The translations under genes were made by a program, and so were the position numbers. Shown here piece after piece: positions 1 through 10,716 of a stretch of 64,000 nucleotides of DNA. The notes beneath the pieces were generated by a model, which worked only from the letters and a program-made list of their open reading frames with translations, was not told the DNA's origin and searched no databases. Location: the NCBI GenBank assembly GCA_029582165.1, contig CM055875.1:4254501-4318500 (forward strand), in the 5' to 3' direction. Source of the DNA: Portulaca oleracea. Lineage: Eukaryota; Streptophyta; Magnoliopsida; Caryophyllales; Portulacaceae. Numbering within the stretch: the first letter of the stretch is position 1; the number at the start of each line of letters is the position of its first letter.

Positions 1-172
1 CTTTCGCCGAGTCTATCAATCCTTGGTTTGCCTTTTGTTAGTGGGGAATGCCGTTGAAAACGCATTGAAGATTCAATTCCTACCTTGTTGGTTTTCGGAT
101 TCACTTGCTTGTGGTTTTTTTTTTTCCTTAATTTGATTTCATGTGTTCCTTTATGTCATGATTTGGAATTAG

Positions 173-1267
173 GTGCAATGCGAATTACAAAAGTGCGAAT
201 GCAAGCATGTCATAATGGTAGTGAATCAGGCAAAAAGCAAATGAAAAATTCAGAACTGGTTGTTGCTAGTGAAAACATAGACTCAGATACTGAATTCATC
301 ATCTTAGCAAGCGCCGGTGTTTGGGAGGTAAGTAATGTTCGATTTGGAGATCAATTTCTAACATATTGTTTGGTTGGCTTAATGTAATGGGGTTGTAATG
401 TAATCAATAATGTAATGTAATCAACTATGCAATGTAATGTAAAAGTGATTGTATTACTATGTTTAATTACATAAATTATAAAATGCATATGTAATCACAA
501 ATGTAATAAATTAATCAAGTATTTTTGTAAGCTTGTGTGTATGAGAGAGAGAGAGAGATGGGTGTGAGAGAAGAGAGAGCAAGTAGGATTTAAATGGGTA
601 TATGAGAAAGAAAAAGAAATGGTTGCGAGAGAGAGAGATGGGTATGTTAGTCAGAGCAAGAGAGAGAGAGCAAGAAAGATATAACTAGGTGCATGAGAGA
701 GAGAAATGGATATGAGGGTGAGATGATTGAGAGCGAGGGGTGCAAGAGAGAGACAGAGAGAGCTGGAAAGAAAGAAAGATTTAAATGAGTGCACTACAAA
801 GAGAGAAATGAAAGTGCTACAGAGAGAGAGTGCTTGTGAGAAGACAAAAAGTATTTAAATACTGAAGTATTTTATATCAATATGTAAGTGATATATAATG
901 ATAAGGGTGATGCTTTTGACATTGTAATCAAAATAACATAGGTGACTGTTATTACAATTATATTATTAGAGATTATTTTGTTTGCAATGTAATTTTGATT
1001 GCAATGCTCAAAATGCAACCAAATATTATAATGCAAATAATAATGTTGTTACTATTACATTACAAGGTTGATTATCTCCAAATCAATAAATCAATATTAT
1101 TGCATAAAACTCTAATTTGTTATGCACAGGTAATGAGAAAGCAGGAGGCGGTTGACCTAATCAGGCACATAAATGATCCACGGGAAGCTGCCAAGTGCTT
1201 AGCAAGGGAAGCGTTGAGTAGAATGAGCAAAAGCAACATTTCTTGCTTAGTTATTCGATTTGATTAG
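173..1267 (+). CDS. PP2C-like protein, last two exons (catalytically altered)
   Basis: The C-terminal part of a protein phosphatase 2C fold. Exon A is about 173-327 and exon B is 1130-1267 (stop TAG 1265-1267). They flank an 802-bp intron with GTAAGT donor at 328 and a TATGCACAG acceptor ending at 1129, phase 0. Exon A carries EFIILASAGVWE, which matches the PP2C block normally read as ASDG(L/V)W. Exon B carries VMRKQEAVDLIRHIND and ends in NISCLVIRFD, the usual PP2C C-terminal strand. The Asp of the ASDG block, which coordinates the catalytic metal in active PP2Cs, is Ala here. Plant PP2C-like 44 type proteins are known to lack catalytic residues, so this may be a functional pseudophosphatase rather than a decayed gene; both exons are otherwise open. 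An acceptor-like AG lies at 171-172. Upstream exons were not found in bases 1-172 and presumably lie left of the window. Confidence 0.72.
540..850 (+). repeat. GA-rich low-complexity tract in the PP2C-like intron
   Basis: Repeated GAGAGAGA runs separated by short unique stretches fill the middle of the intron. No coding or transposon signature is visible. Confidence 0.8.
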
Positions 1268-1635
1268 TGCAGTTTGACGCTTTCTTGAACCAAGTGGCTC
1301 GCACTCACCCCCACCCTATCCTTGAGGTACTAGACAAAATGGTTTTGTTTTTCGTTTTTGTTTTTTTTTTTTTTGGGGGGGGGGGGTTGTTGGCGGTGGC
1401 TAATAACTTGGTGACCAAACAGAACCAACTTTATAGGATAGGGATTCAAATTCTTACGCGAGAGAATTAATTTTTGTGTCATCATAGAACAAGATCAAGG
1501 CAGCTAAAAGGTGAGGTAATTTCCGCATAATCGAGATATTTGAAAGTGGTTGAACGCATGGTTATTATGTAGTATTGCATACACTAGTATGTGCATATTA
1601 CGTAAATTGGTAGTTTCTTTCCCAAGTGGAACATA
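1268..1635. other. 3' flank of the PP2C-like gene
   Basis: Downstream of the stop codon there is no further open frame of note. A homopolymer pair, 14 T (1361-1374) then 12 G (1375-1386), is a likely slippage or sequencing-error site. The region ends at the TSD TCATT (1636-1640) of the next element. Confidence 0.5.
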
Positions 1636-1640
1636 TCATT

Positions 1641-2298
1641 TGAAAAGAAATTCATAGTAGGATAACCTGCAAGTTGGAGATTATAGCAAAAGCAAATAGG
1701 GAGATGGTGGAGATTACAACTAAAAATTAGGAACGAAAAATTAACTGCGAAAATAACCACACCAAAATTACGTAGGAAACCAAAGAACTCGGAGAAAAAC
1801 ACACAAACAGCGGCAGCCAAAACACAATCCAATATGAGAAAGGATGAGTACAAAACGATGACAGGGTATGATGTGACCAACAATGGAGATATAAATTAAT
1901 CTCTCAATCTCTTAACTCACGAACTCTAGGAATACAATGGTGGAATATTGGAAAAATTGGTGCGACTACTCTCTCTCAATTTTTCCCCAACAAATGAGCA
2001 AGGTTGAATATTCTCAACTCTTGATAAAAATATTTTTTCTTGGTGTTTTTGTTGGTTTTGTTGGTGAAAAAATAAGGCTTGCGACACCTCCTTTTACAGT
2101 AACAATTAGGCTAACATAACACAATAGTGTGCAATCTTTAATGCTTGGAAAATGCTAAACGCTTGAAACTGCCAATACAAAAATGTACTATTTGGTTCAC
2201 GTGGCCAAATCCAATGTCTTAGAACGCCAAGGAATTACTTTGATAACTCCACCACCAATTTAATTTTAGTCAGATTTTATGGACCACAATTTATAACA
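1641..2298 (-). repeat. 3' LTR of the rearranged copia element
   Basis: Reads TGTTATAAATTGT at its minus-strand start (2298) and ends in TTTCA at 1641, next to the TSD. It aligns along its length with the LTR at 3593-4486 once the MITE is removed (658 against about 638 bp). Confidence 0.82.
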
Positions 2299-2686
2299 AT
2301 ATCCACCTTGGGCCAATAAATCCAACTCCGCTATTCAGATAAGCACCTTGACAGTTGCCGCCGACATGCCCCTCCGCAGGGCGTTGCCCCAAAGTGCTCT
2401 GATATACTGCAAACTCCTACTAAGTCCAAGTAATGCTCAAACTTAACAATTGATAGAGGCTTGGTTATCATATCTGCTTGATTTTCAGCTGTATGAATTT
2501 TCTTCAACACAATCTCACCTGCAGCAACTGTATCTCTGATGAAGTGATACTTGACGCTAATATGTTTGGTCTTTGAATGGTAAGCATCATTCTTGGTTAG
2601 ATGGATAGCACTCTAACTATCTTAATAAACAACAATGTCACCTTGTGGCACACTAAGCCCTGATATCACTTGAAAGGAATTTCATA
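2299..2686 (-). pseudogene. copia RNase H / pol C-terminus fragment
   Basis: The minus-strand translation contains SAIHLTKNDAYHSKTKHIS and, further on, HTAENQADMITKPLS. These are the conserved C-terminal blocks of plant Ty1/copia pol (RNase H and the ADMLTKPL tail). At least two stop codons interrupt it. It is followed by the PPT-like AAGGTGGATAT and the 3' LTR. Only this pol end remains. Confidence 0.8.
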
Positions 2687-3395
2687 CAGTTGAAAATGCT
2701 GCATATATGTTAATCAAGCCTCTATCTATTGCTAAGTTTGAGCATTATTTGGACTTAGTAGGAGTTTGCAGTATATGTGAGCCTTTGGAGCTACGCCTTG
2801 CGGAGGGGCGTGTTGGCAGCGACGGTTGAGGTTCTTATCTGAATAGTGGAGTTGGATTTTTTGGCCCAAGGTGGAGATTGTTATAAATTGTGTTCCATAA
2901 AATCTCACTAAAATTAAATTGGTGATGGAATTACCAAAGTAATTCCTTGGTGTTCTAAGACATTGGACTCGGTAATATGAATCAAATAGCACATTTTTGT
3001 GTAGGCGGTTTCAAGCTTTGAGCATGTTTCAAGCATTAAAGATAGCACGTTGTTGTGTTATATTAGCCTAATTGTTACTATAAAAGGAGGTGTCGCAAAC
3101 CTTGTTTATTCACTAACAAAAACCAACAAAAACACCAACAAAAAAATATTTGTATCAAGAGTGAAAATATTCAATCTTGCTCATTAGTTGGGGAAAAATT
3201 GAGAGAGAGTAGTCTCACCAATTTTTCCAATATTCTACCATTGTATTCCTAGAGTTTGTGAGTTGAGAGATTTAGAGATTAATTTGTATCTCCATTGTTG
3301 GCCACATCATACCCTGTGACAGTGATCGTTTTGTACTCCTCCTTTCTCATAGTGGATTGTGTTCTGGCTACCGCCGTCCGTTGATTTTTCTCCTT
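2687..3395 (+). repeat. Inverted copy of the element's RNase H end and LTR
   Basis: A plus-strand copy of the minus-strand segment 2497-about 1790: RNase H tail (KPLSIAKFEHYLDLVGVCS is readable), then PPT, then an LTR starting TGTTATAAATTGTG at 2879. It stops inside the LTR at the shared string TTTTTCTCC and continues into antisense gag. It also has a TATAAAAGG box near 3078. The two arms (about 700 bp) are separated by about 190 bp. Confidence 0.8.
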
Positions 3396-3592
3396 CTGTA
3401 GTGCTGCAAACTCTTTATCAGACATAGATGTGTCAGACTTTGTGTCAGGACACTCAATCACGTCCCATACCCCGTGTTGTGCGAGGACTGCCTTCATCTA
3501 CAGCCTCCACATCGTAAAACTCCTTGCTCCATCATATTTTGGAATCTCACTCTTCATAATTGAAGTCATCTCAACCTGCCTCTGATACCACT
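3396..3592 (-). pseudogene. copia gag start and primer-binding site
   Basis: On the minus strand, directly after the 5' LTR, the PBS TGGTATCAGAGG is followed by a frame reading IPKYDGARSFTMWRL, a stop, then MKAVLAQHGVWDVIE. This is the N-terminal pattern of plant copia gag (UBN2 type: KxDGxxxFxxWRxxMKAxL). The frame is cut after about 70 codons at the junction with the inverted segment. It is a non-functional remnant. Confidence 0.75.
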
Positions 3593-4486
3593 TGAAAGGA
3601 AATTCAGAGTAGGTTAACATGCAAGTTGTAGATTATAGCGGAAGCAAATAGGGAGATGACAGAGATTGCAACAAAATTAGGAGCGAAAATTAACTGCGAA
3701 AATAACAACACCAAAATTACGTGGGAAACCGAATAACTCGGAGAAAAACCCACGAACGGCAGCAGCAACACAATCCACTATGAGAAAGGAGAAGTACAAA
3801 ACGATCACTATCACAGGGTATAATGTGACCAACAATGGAGATAAAATTAATCTCTCAACTCACAAACTCTAGGAATATAATGGTGGAATATTGGAAAAAT
3901 TGGTGAGGCTATTCTCTGTCAATTTTTCCCCAACAAATGAGCAAGGTTGAATATTCTCAACTCTTGATACAAATATTTTTTCTCGGTGGTTTTGTCGGTA
4001 AACAAACAATGATTGCGGCACCTACGTTTATAGTAACAATTAGGCTAATATAGCACAATAACGTGTTATCTTTAATTCTTGAAAAATGTTCCACGCTTGA
4101 AACTGGCAACAGAAAAGTGTGCTATTTGATTCACATGGCCAAATCCAATGTCTTGGAATGCCAAGGAATTACTTTGGTAACTCCACCACCAATTTAATTT
4201 TAGAGTGCGTTTGTTTAGTCAAAAACCCCGGGGAAATGGTCAATTTTCCCGAGTTGACTTATTTTCCCCATGTTTGGTTGTACATTGACCTCGGGAAAGT
4301 TTTTACAAGGGGCCCACCATTTGTATGGTTTTCCTAGGGAAAATTTCCCTTAGGGGGGATTAAGGGAAATTTTTCCCGGAGAAATATTTCCAATGGAAAA
4401 CTTTTCAGGGAATTCCCTGGGAAACATTTTCCTATGGATCTTACCAAACGCACCCTTAGTTGTATTTTATGGACAACAATTTAACA
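3593..4486 (-). repeat. 5' LTR of the rearranged copia element
   Basis: Bounded by TGAAAGG at 3593 (next to the PBS) and AACA at 4486 (next to TSD TCATT). It is the same LTR as 1641-2298, but interrupted by the MITE at 4203-4455. Confidence 0.82.
4203..4455. mobile_element. Tourist-like (PIF/Harbinger) MITE
   Basis: A 253-bp insertion in the copia LTR. TIRs are GAGTGCGTTTG and CCAAACGCACCC (complement GGGTGCGTTTGG), with the 3-bp duplication TTA at 4200-4202 and 4456-4458. The empty site is visible in the partner LTR near 2265. The interior is rich in GGGAAA/TTTCCC blocks and has no ORF. Confidence 0.85.
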
Positions 4487-4515
4487 TCATTCATTGATGA
4501 CATCTCATTTGAGTA

Positions 4516-4729
4516 CTACCTCCGTCCTTAAATAATTGTTCATTTGACTAAACTTTGACCATTGATTACTTACAAATTACAATGAGTTATAATATAAATT
4601 AATATTATTGTAATTTTTAATACAATACCTTTCTAATGGTGATAATTTTCTACTCTAACTCATTGTAATTTGTGAGTAATCAACAGTCAAAATTTAATCA
4701 AATGGACAATTATTTAAGGACGGAGATAG
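4516..4729. mobile_element. Stowaway-like (Tc1/mariner) MITE
   Basis: A 214-bp element with TIR CTACCTCCGTCCTTAAATAA and its complement at the other end, flanked by TA at 4514-4515 and 4730-4731. The CTCCGTCC core is typical of Stowaway MITEs. No coding capacity. Confidence 0.88.
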
Positions 4730-4961
4730 TACTTTTATTTCAATGTTACCACCAGTATTCTATTTCCTTTTTTTTTAACGTAGTATAAAAGTTTTCATCA
4801 ACAATATTTTAGCTATATAATAATCAAAGTTTAATCAAATGGACAATTATTTAAGAACGGAGATAGTACTTTTATTTCAATGTTACCACCAGTATTCTAT
4901 TTCCTTTTTTTTAACGTAGTATAAAAGTTTTCATCAACAATATTTTAGCTATATAATAATT
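4687..4961. repeat. 137-bp tandem duplication containing a MITE end
   Basis: Two near-identical copies in tandem (starts near 4687 and 4824). Each begins with the last ~45 bp of the Stowaway MITE and continues into flanking AT-rich DNA. The second copy therefore carries a solo MITE terminus. Confidence 0.8.
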
Positions 4962-5023
4962 TATTATATAAAATTGGTGTGATTAGATATATAATAGAAA
5001 ATATTATTTGAAAAATATAATAT

Positions 5024-6519
5024 CACTACATGTCTACAACAAATATGTTGATTCTTGACACACATTTAGCCAATTCTAGACAAGTATGTATGTCAACAAA
5101 ATAATTCTAGACACATAGAGCACGTGTCATAATATAGCATGTCACAATTTTTTCAATGACAACTATTGGCGTGTAGAATTAGGAGCAAAAACTTGACACC
5201 ATTCAGTGTCTACTTTTTAGTCATGGAAAGAGATTACAATTTCTTTCATTACTTTATTTTATTTCTCAGAAAATAATAAAAATCACTCTTAAATATAAAC
5301 CCAAACAAATTACCAAAAAAAAATTAAGCTTTTATATAGATTAACCCAAACAAAATAAATTTGTTCTTACAGTAGTTTGAATTTCAAACTCAAAAACCCA
5401 AAGAGGGGAAATAAAAATAAACATATACACTTGCATGTCTAAACTCTAAATAATAAATAAATTACACACCAAATGAATTTCTTCCAGTAATTTGCTACAA
5501 ATCAGCCTCTTGTACTGAATAATACTCAAAATATAATCTAGCTTCTATCTCTTCAGTTGCTCCTCTTGTTGCTCTCCTCAAAACACAAGATTGTCAATCC
5601 AGTTGAGATACAGAACTTCAAACTCAGATCTAAACTGTCCAACCAACAAAAAACCAAAAATTAAAGAGCATAAGGAGTCATTTTCAGAGATTTGGGCCTT
5701 CAACCCATAAACTAAATCGAAACTTCATATTTATATAGACTAACTCAAAGAAAAACATAAGAACATCAACCTGGTTGAGATACCTTAGGATTTATCGAAT
5801 GAGACTGAAATCTGGCCCCCAACACAAGACCTCCAAATGTTGACGTATTTGGTGAGGTTAAAGGTTGCAAGAACGAACGAAGATTTATAGATCTAATAGG
5901 ACTCAACCGTTTCTTGTTGATAAATCATCCACCAATTCCATCATCCTTATCTATTTCTACAGATTTCACCTATCAAATTAGAATGATTTGAAGAACACCT
6001 GAAAAACTAAGATAGAAGAGAGAGATTAATTGAAGTGTTTAGACTAACTTTGTTACCTTGTAACTTGTATGCTTGACATTCCCTTTATGTTCTTCATTTT
6101 TTGATCTGAGAATTTGAGCAAGAAGAATCCACAGGAGAGAGAGAGTGAGAGAGAGAGGCGGCAGCATGCGAATGATAAATGAAAAAGCTAAAGGGGATGA
6201 GGGTTAGGGTTTACAGATGTGTGATGTGCCTTTTACCCCCTCCTCCTCCCTTTTTTTATTTTTTTTATTATTTCATTTGATTTACTTTTCCTGGTGTCCA
6301 TGTCTTTTACACCTCCTCCTTCCCTTTTTTTTATATTATTCCATTTGATTTCTTTTTTCTTTTTATTTTGATCACTTATCCAAACTTTTTGAGATAAAGT
6401 ATGTTATCTTACTTTTTTACACCAATTTTTGTCTACAAATTTTGTTGACAATAAAAAATTATGACACCCTTCTATTGTGTCATAATATTCATGTCATAAG
6501 TGAGGGATTTTGTTGTAGT
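5024..6519. mobile_element. Non-autonomous CACTA-like element
   Basis: Starts CACTACATGTCTACAACAAA and ends with the complement of ACTACAACAAAATCCCTC, flanked by TAT (5021-5023, 6520-6522). The outermost G expected at the right end is absent. Both subterminal regions hold many GACAC/GTGTC motifs in both orientations, as expected for transposase-binding subterminal repeats. The interior (about 5240-6240) has no transposase ORF. The AT-rich flank makes the 3-bp TSD weak evidence. Confidence 0.62.
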
Positions 6520-6689
6520 TATATTATGTTCAATTTTTTGACGTAAATAACATGAAGTTGATGGTTATCAACAAATAATAATAGCAACGTTTTTATTGTA
6601 CACAAATATTATGTACTGCGGGGTGTTGGACAAAATTTGTTAATTGAACATAAACGTTAGGCTATGAGCAATGGTATACTTGGTGTTAC

Positions 6690-7445
6690 GCCCTGGAAAT
6701 TCAATTATGAAAAAGTCAAAGTCAAACTAGCGTTAACAACGAAAGTCTCATTTTTTTTCCATTAATTGGGTGTTACTGTCGTATCTCCGAAGGAATACAA
6801 GGTAAGAAGGAAAATAAACTAACGAACGATAACTATTACTTCAATTTAACAACAGAAAGAAACTTCCAACTTATAAAGACAACATGAACTAACATTACTA
6901 ACTTAAGTATAAACATAACTAAACTTTATTCTCAACTTCTAACTTCATCGTCCTCACTTCTAGAACCCGTTTTTATCATAGAACTCTTCACTTGAAACAA
7001 AACATTTAAAAACATGAGGAGGGCTCAATAATGTCTACCACTAACCGTCAAAACAATTTCAAATTCATTTCTATTCGTTTAGGGGGAGAAGTGAATAAGT
7101 CAAACATTTTCGCAACTCATTTGAATTTCAACCTAGAAATAACAAAGTTTAGAAATAATATAAATAAAAAAACAACAGTACAAGCTTTTAACTCAGAAAT
7201 CACAACGTTCCAAAAATCTCAACTGACTTTCACTCTCATAAACAACATCAAATATCATAACATTCCTTTCTAGAAAACACAAAATACATAATTTTATTAT
7301 TCGGGCAGGATTTGCCAATCACCAGAATATCAGAATCATAATCACAATCTCAATCTCAATCTCAATCTCAGAACATGATCTCAAATTCTCATAATCAGAA
7401 CATGGGTGGTCATCTCAGAAACAGAATCACACGTATGCACACTTA
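6690..7445. other. Unclassified repeat-like AT-rich region
   Basis: A string TGTTACGCCCTGG at about 6688 resembles the start of many Ty3/gypsy LTRs, but no partner LTR, PBS or TSD was found. A short AATCTC hexamer array lies at 7343-7370. No coding sequence was recognised. Confidence 0.35.
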
Positions 7446-7459
7446 ATCTCAATGCTTAC

Positions 7460-7905
7460 CCCAATGCCCGATACCAAAGTTGTTACTTGTGACTATTATG
7501 GTGAACCACACCCTACTTAGCAATGCGCGAAATTCCAACTTGAGCAAGTTCAACCTGTTTATCCCAACAATAACCTCTCTTACACCAATCAACATCCCAT
7601 CCGACCCCGAGGTAATTATGCCTACAACCAACAAACCCCTCAAAATCCACCTCCTAGCTTTCAAAACACCAACCGTCGCCAATACAACCAAACCCCACAA
7701 ATCCCTCTCCACGCCCAATCCGAACAATCCCAAGACTCCACTATTGAGACCATGTTGAAGAAAATCATGACGAACTAAGAAAATAACCGAGCCCGCCTCA
7801 AGAACCCTGCGGTGCAGTTGGCTCAAATTGCTGATTTCAAGTGTATTTCACCTTCCATTGGCATGCACTCTATAGTTTTGGTAGATGATGTTAGACCCAT
7901 TAGGC
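7460..7905 (+). pseudogene. Athila-type gag C-terminal fragment
   Basis: In one plus frame a degenerate zinc-knuckle-like CDYYGEPHP...QC is followed by a region rich in Q, N, P and Y (NNLSYTNQHPIRPRGN, SFQNTNRRQYNQTPQ) and by the heptad-like segment TIETMLKKIMTN. This order is typical of Athila/Tat gag C-termini. At least two in-frame stops are present, so it is dead. Confidence 0.6.
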
Positions 7906-7919
7906 AACCTCAACAATGA

Positions 7920-8437
7920 TTGAACCCCCATGTGCAGGAAGTTGTTAAAAAGAAGGTTATAAAGTTTTTATCTGACGGGATCATCTTCCCCATCGCAAAT
8001 AACGAATGGGTAAGCGCAATGCAGTGTGTTCCTAAGAAGGGTGGATTAACTGTAGTAGAAAATGATAAAAACGAACTTGTGAGTACTAGGACTGTCACCG
8101 GGTGGAGAATGTGCATAGACTACCGTCAATTAAACAAAGCAACTCGAAAAGACAACTTTCCCCTTCCTTTCATTGATAAAATGTTGGAAAGGCTAGCGGG
8201 ACAATCTTATTTTTGCTTTTTAGACGATTATTCCGGATTTTTCCAAATTCCCATTCACCCGACCCACCGAGAAAAAACAACGTTGACATGTCTCAACGAC
8301 ACCTTCGCCTATAGAAGGATGCCATTTGGGCTATGTAACGCGCCTAACACCTTCCAAAGGTGCATGATGGCCAACTTTAGCGACAATATTGAAAATATTA
8401 TGGAAGTGTTTGTGGCCGACTATATCGAACCTGGCCT
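7920..8437 (+). pseudogene. Athila-type reverse transcriptase fragment
   Basis: An open frame covers the N-terminal half of a Ty3/gypsy reverse transcriptase: VPKKGGLTVVEND, TRTVTGWRMCIDYRQLNKAT, FPLPFIDKMLERLAGQ, FLDDYSGFFQIPIHP, RRMPFGLCNAPNTFQRCMM. The KGG(M/L)TVV and TGWR(I/M)C motifs point to the Athila lineage. The frame fails at the catalytic box: VFVADY stands where F-M-D-D is expected, and the sequence then jumps to unrelated DNA. RNase H and integrase are missing, so a large deletion starts here. Confidence 0.82.
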
Positions 8438-9049
8438 GCCACTTCGGCTTCCGACCTGACCCTAACTCCCTCGATAGAGTCCCAGGAAACATCTAGCTTG
8501 ATGGGGACCAATGCCGAGCTTATCGCTTTTGTGATTTTGATAGTTTAGACAGTCGTTTGTGGATATACCCAAACAATGTTCGTTACATCCTACCCCACGA
8601 ACACCTATCTGTCCGAGACCCAAACAATATCCTCTAGCTTCCCCTCGTCCCTCATGCCTCGATGCCCCAACTCCCAAGACCCTCCAAAGCTGGAACCCCA
8701 CAACCAACTCATCCCTTATGTCCCTTTCGACACTCAAGCGAGTTTCAACTAGCTGAATGAGTTCTTTCGTGACCTTAAACTAGTGGTAAGTAGTTTCAAG
8801 AGGCGTTTTGAAGAACTCCACTCGTCCGTGGCCAAAATCCAAGAGAGTGTACAACTCTCCATCTTCCGTATGGAAGCGTCTAATGCTCACTTGACTTGGA
8901 TGATCCAAGCCATGTTCGACAATTTTTCCTCCCGTCCCAACCTACCTCATTCCCCGACTTCCCCACCACCACCCCAAGACGATGAGAGACCCGAACCCAC
9001 TCTACCTTATCCCTCTTGTATTATTCTTTGCATTGAGGACAATGCTTGA
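8438..9049 (+). pseudogene. 3' ORF remnant of the Athila-type element
   Basis: The deletion joins RT to a region where one plus frame reads NEFFRDLKLVVSSFKRRFEE, then QESVQLSIFRMEASNAHLTW, a proline-rich stretch, and ends IEDNA-stop at 9049. A TAG interrupts it upstream. It resembles the poorly conserved 3' ORF between pol and the LTR of Athila elements. A purine tract GCGTGGGGGGAT follows at 9055-9066. Function unknown. Confidence 0.45.
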
Positions 9050-9553
9050 TTCAAGCGTGGGGGGATTTGGATATACTTTGTTCATTTTTTATGTTTCATT
9101 TTCATTTTTATTTTTACCTCCTATTTTATGTTCTACTCTCGTTCTATTTTTCAGTTTTCTTCAATTTTCTTTCTTGATTTTGCTTTTCTTTCTTTTGCTT
9201 GCTTTATGTTTTCACTTTTGTTTTCCTTTTGTGTGTTTACTTTGATTTTATTTTGCTTTTGTGCTTCTTGAGTCTTTATTTTCAATGTTTTGGTGTGTTT
9301 TGTTATGTTTTGAGTCCTTAGTTATCGTTTATAGATTAGACAACTTGTAAAAGTTGCATCCACCTAGATTGCAATGGTTAGATCATGCTAGATTCTGCTT
9401 TCTTTGTCACTTTTCCTTAGTTTTTAGCTTTTCTTCTTTAGTTTGCAACCACCAAAAACAGAAAAACAACAAAAAAAAGTCATGAAATCACAAAAAGACC
9501 AAAAAATTTTGAAAAATCAAGAAAAAACACAAAAAGAAAAATAGTATTCGGAT
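9050..9553 (+). other. Non-coding tail of the Athila-type relic
   Basis: T-rich then A-rich non-coding DNA (CAAAAAGA-type runs at 9455-9542). No gene. It continues beyond the solo LTR at 10413 and beyond the MULE at 12823. Confidence 0.5.
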
Positions 9554-9558
9554 AGGTT

Positions 9559-10407
9559 TGTTAGGTTTTAGGTTATCTAAATCCTAAACAGACACAGATT
9601 AATTGACGGAATATTATAACAGTTATAAACAATTAATCAATAACGACTGCAGAGGCTTCAGTAATTATACCTGATCGCTAATTCCTGCTGATGAAGAGGT
9701 TGACCTTCCATATTCCAACGCTGAAACCCTCTACTGAAAAGTCCACGCAGCACTCCGGGAACCCGATTGCTAGATCGACCCGATCGAGACGAATCTCAAT
9801 CTAAGATGTATGTGAAATTTGTTTCGGGAAACAGAGAATGTTTCTTGGCCCAGAATCGAAAGAGAGAAGAACTCAGGAAATCACCCTGGTATCTCTCTAA
9901 GAGTCTTAGGCAGTTGTTGTTGAATAATCTCTCCCAGAGACCCCTTTATATAGTGTTTAGAAAACCTAGGGAAAGGGTTCAAAAACCCCTAAAGGGCCGA
10001 ATTAAAACGACGGCGCGTTTTCTGGGCCCAACACGGTCCGTGTTGAAACAACACGGTCCGTGTTGGACTCCAGAAGGTCCAAATAATCGGCCCATGGACA
10101 CCACGGACCGTGGTGTCTCAACACGAACCGTGTTGGGTCAACACGACCCGTGTTGGACCCAATTCGGTCCGTGTTGGGCTAATTTCTCACAGAAATCAAT
10201 TTCCAACTTTTCTAAACGTGATACAATATCACTTAAGTTACATACATTGTTTGAGAATCGACTTGTGGCCGAAGAGGACCAAATAATATAGTTGTAACTA
10301 AACATATTTAATTACTAATTATAGAGGTCTCTAGCAAGACATATAATTACTATATTACTTTGGTTTAATCTCCGTGTATATCGAACATTGTCGGGACATT
10401 CCCAACA
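9559..10407 (-). mobile_element. Solo LTR of the copia family found at 22614-42912
   Basis: An 849-bp LTR, TGTTGGGAATGTCCC to CCTAACA on the minus strand, with perfect 5-bp duplication AGGTT at 9554-9558 and 10408-10412. It matches the LTRs at 22614-23469 and 42078-42912 and has the same TATATAAAGG box (minus strand, near 9945) and the same cluster of CCGTGTTG palindromes (10030-10178). A solo LTR with intact TSD indicates intra-element LTR recombination. Confidence 0.92.
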
Positions 10408-10454
10408 AGGTTAGCGAACTATAACCCCTCTTGCGACGATTTGTAAACTAATTA

Positions 10455-10716
10455 GGCCTTGTTCTTTTCTGCGGTTGGCAAACTGCGGTACGACAGCTCA
10501 CCGCAGTTTGCCACAACTCACCGCAGTTTGCCACAAATCATTACTTTTCTCTCTCCTCACTCTTCTCTCTCTTCACTTTTCTCCTCTACTTTTTACATTA
10601 TCTCTCCTCACCTACCCCACATACCAATAACCTACCACAATTCCACCACACCCCACCACAATTTCACCATGCCCCACCACACCACACCGCAAAATACCGT
10701 AGAAAAGAACAGGGCC
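10455..10716. mobile_element. Tourist-like (PIF/Harbinger) MITE
   Basis: A 262-bp element with TIR GGCCTTGTTCTTTTCTGCGG and complementary end AAAAGAACAGGGCC, flanked by TTA at 10452-10454 and 10717-10719. The interior contains a direct repeat CTCACCGCAGTTTGCCACAA and CT-rich DNA. No transposase. Confidence 0.88.

Larger units (their letters stand above)
1641..4486 (-). mobile_element. Rearranged Ty1/copia-type retrotransposon
   Basis: The element lies on the minus strand and is bounded by the 5-bp duplication TCATT at 1636-1640 and 4487-4491. Order on the minus strand: 5' LTR 4486-3593, PBS (TGGTATCAG), short gag fragment, an inverted segment, the RNase H end of pol, PPT-like purines, 3' LTR 2298-1641. 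Almost all of gag-pol is missing. The central segment 2687-3395 is a plus-oriented copy of the RNase H end plus part of the LTR, so the element contains an inverted duplication of its own 3' end. A Tourist-like MITE sits in the 5' LTR. The element cannot encode its own proteins. Confidence 0.85.

Noticed and set aside
8462..8756. Opposing short ORFs at the RT deletion joint
   Set aside because: Both frames lack recognisable content and lie in a proline-rich, C-rich stretch of the relic.
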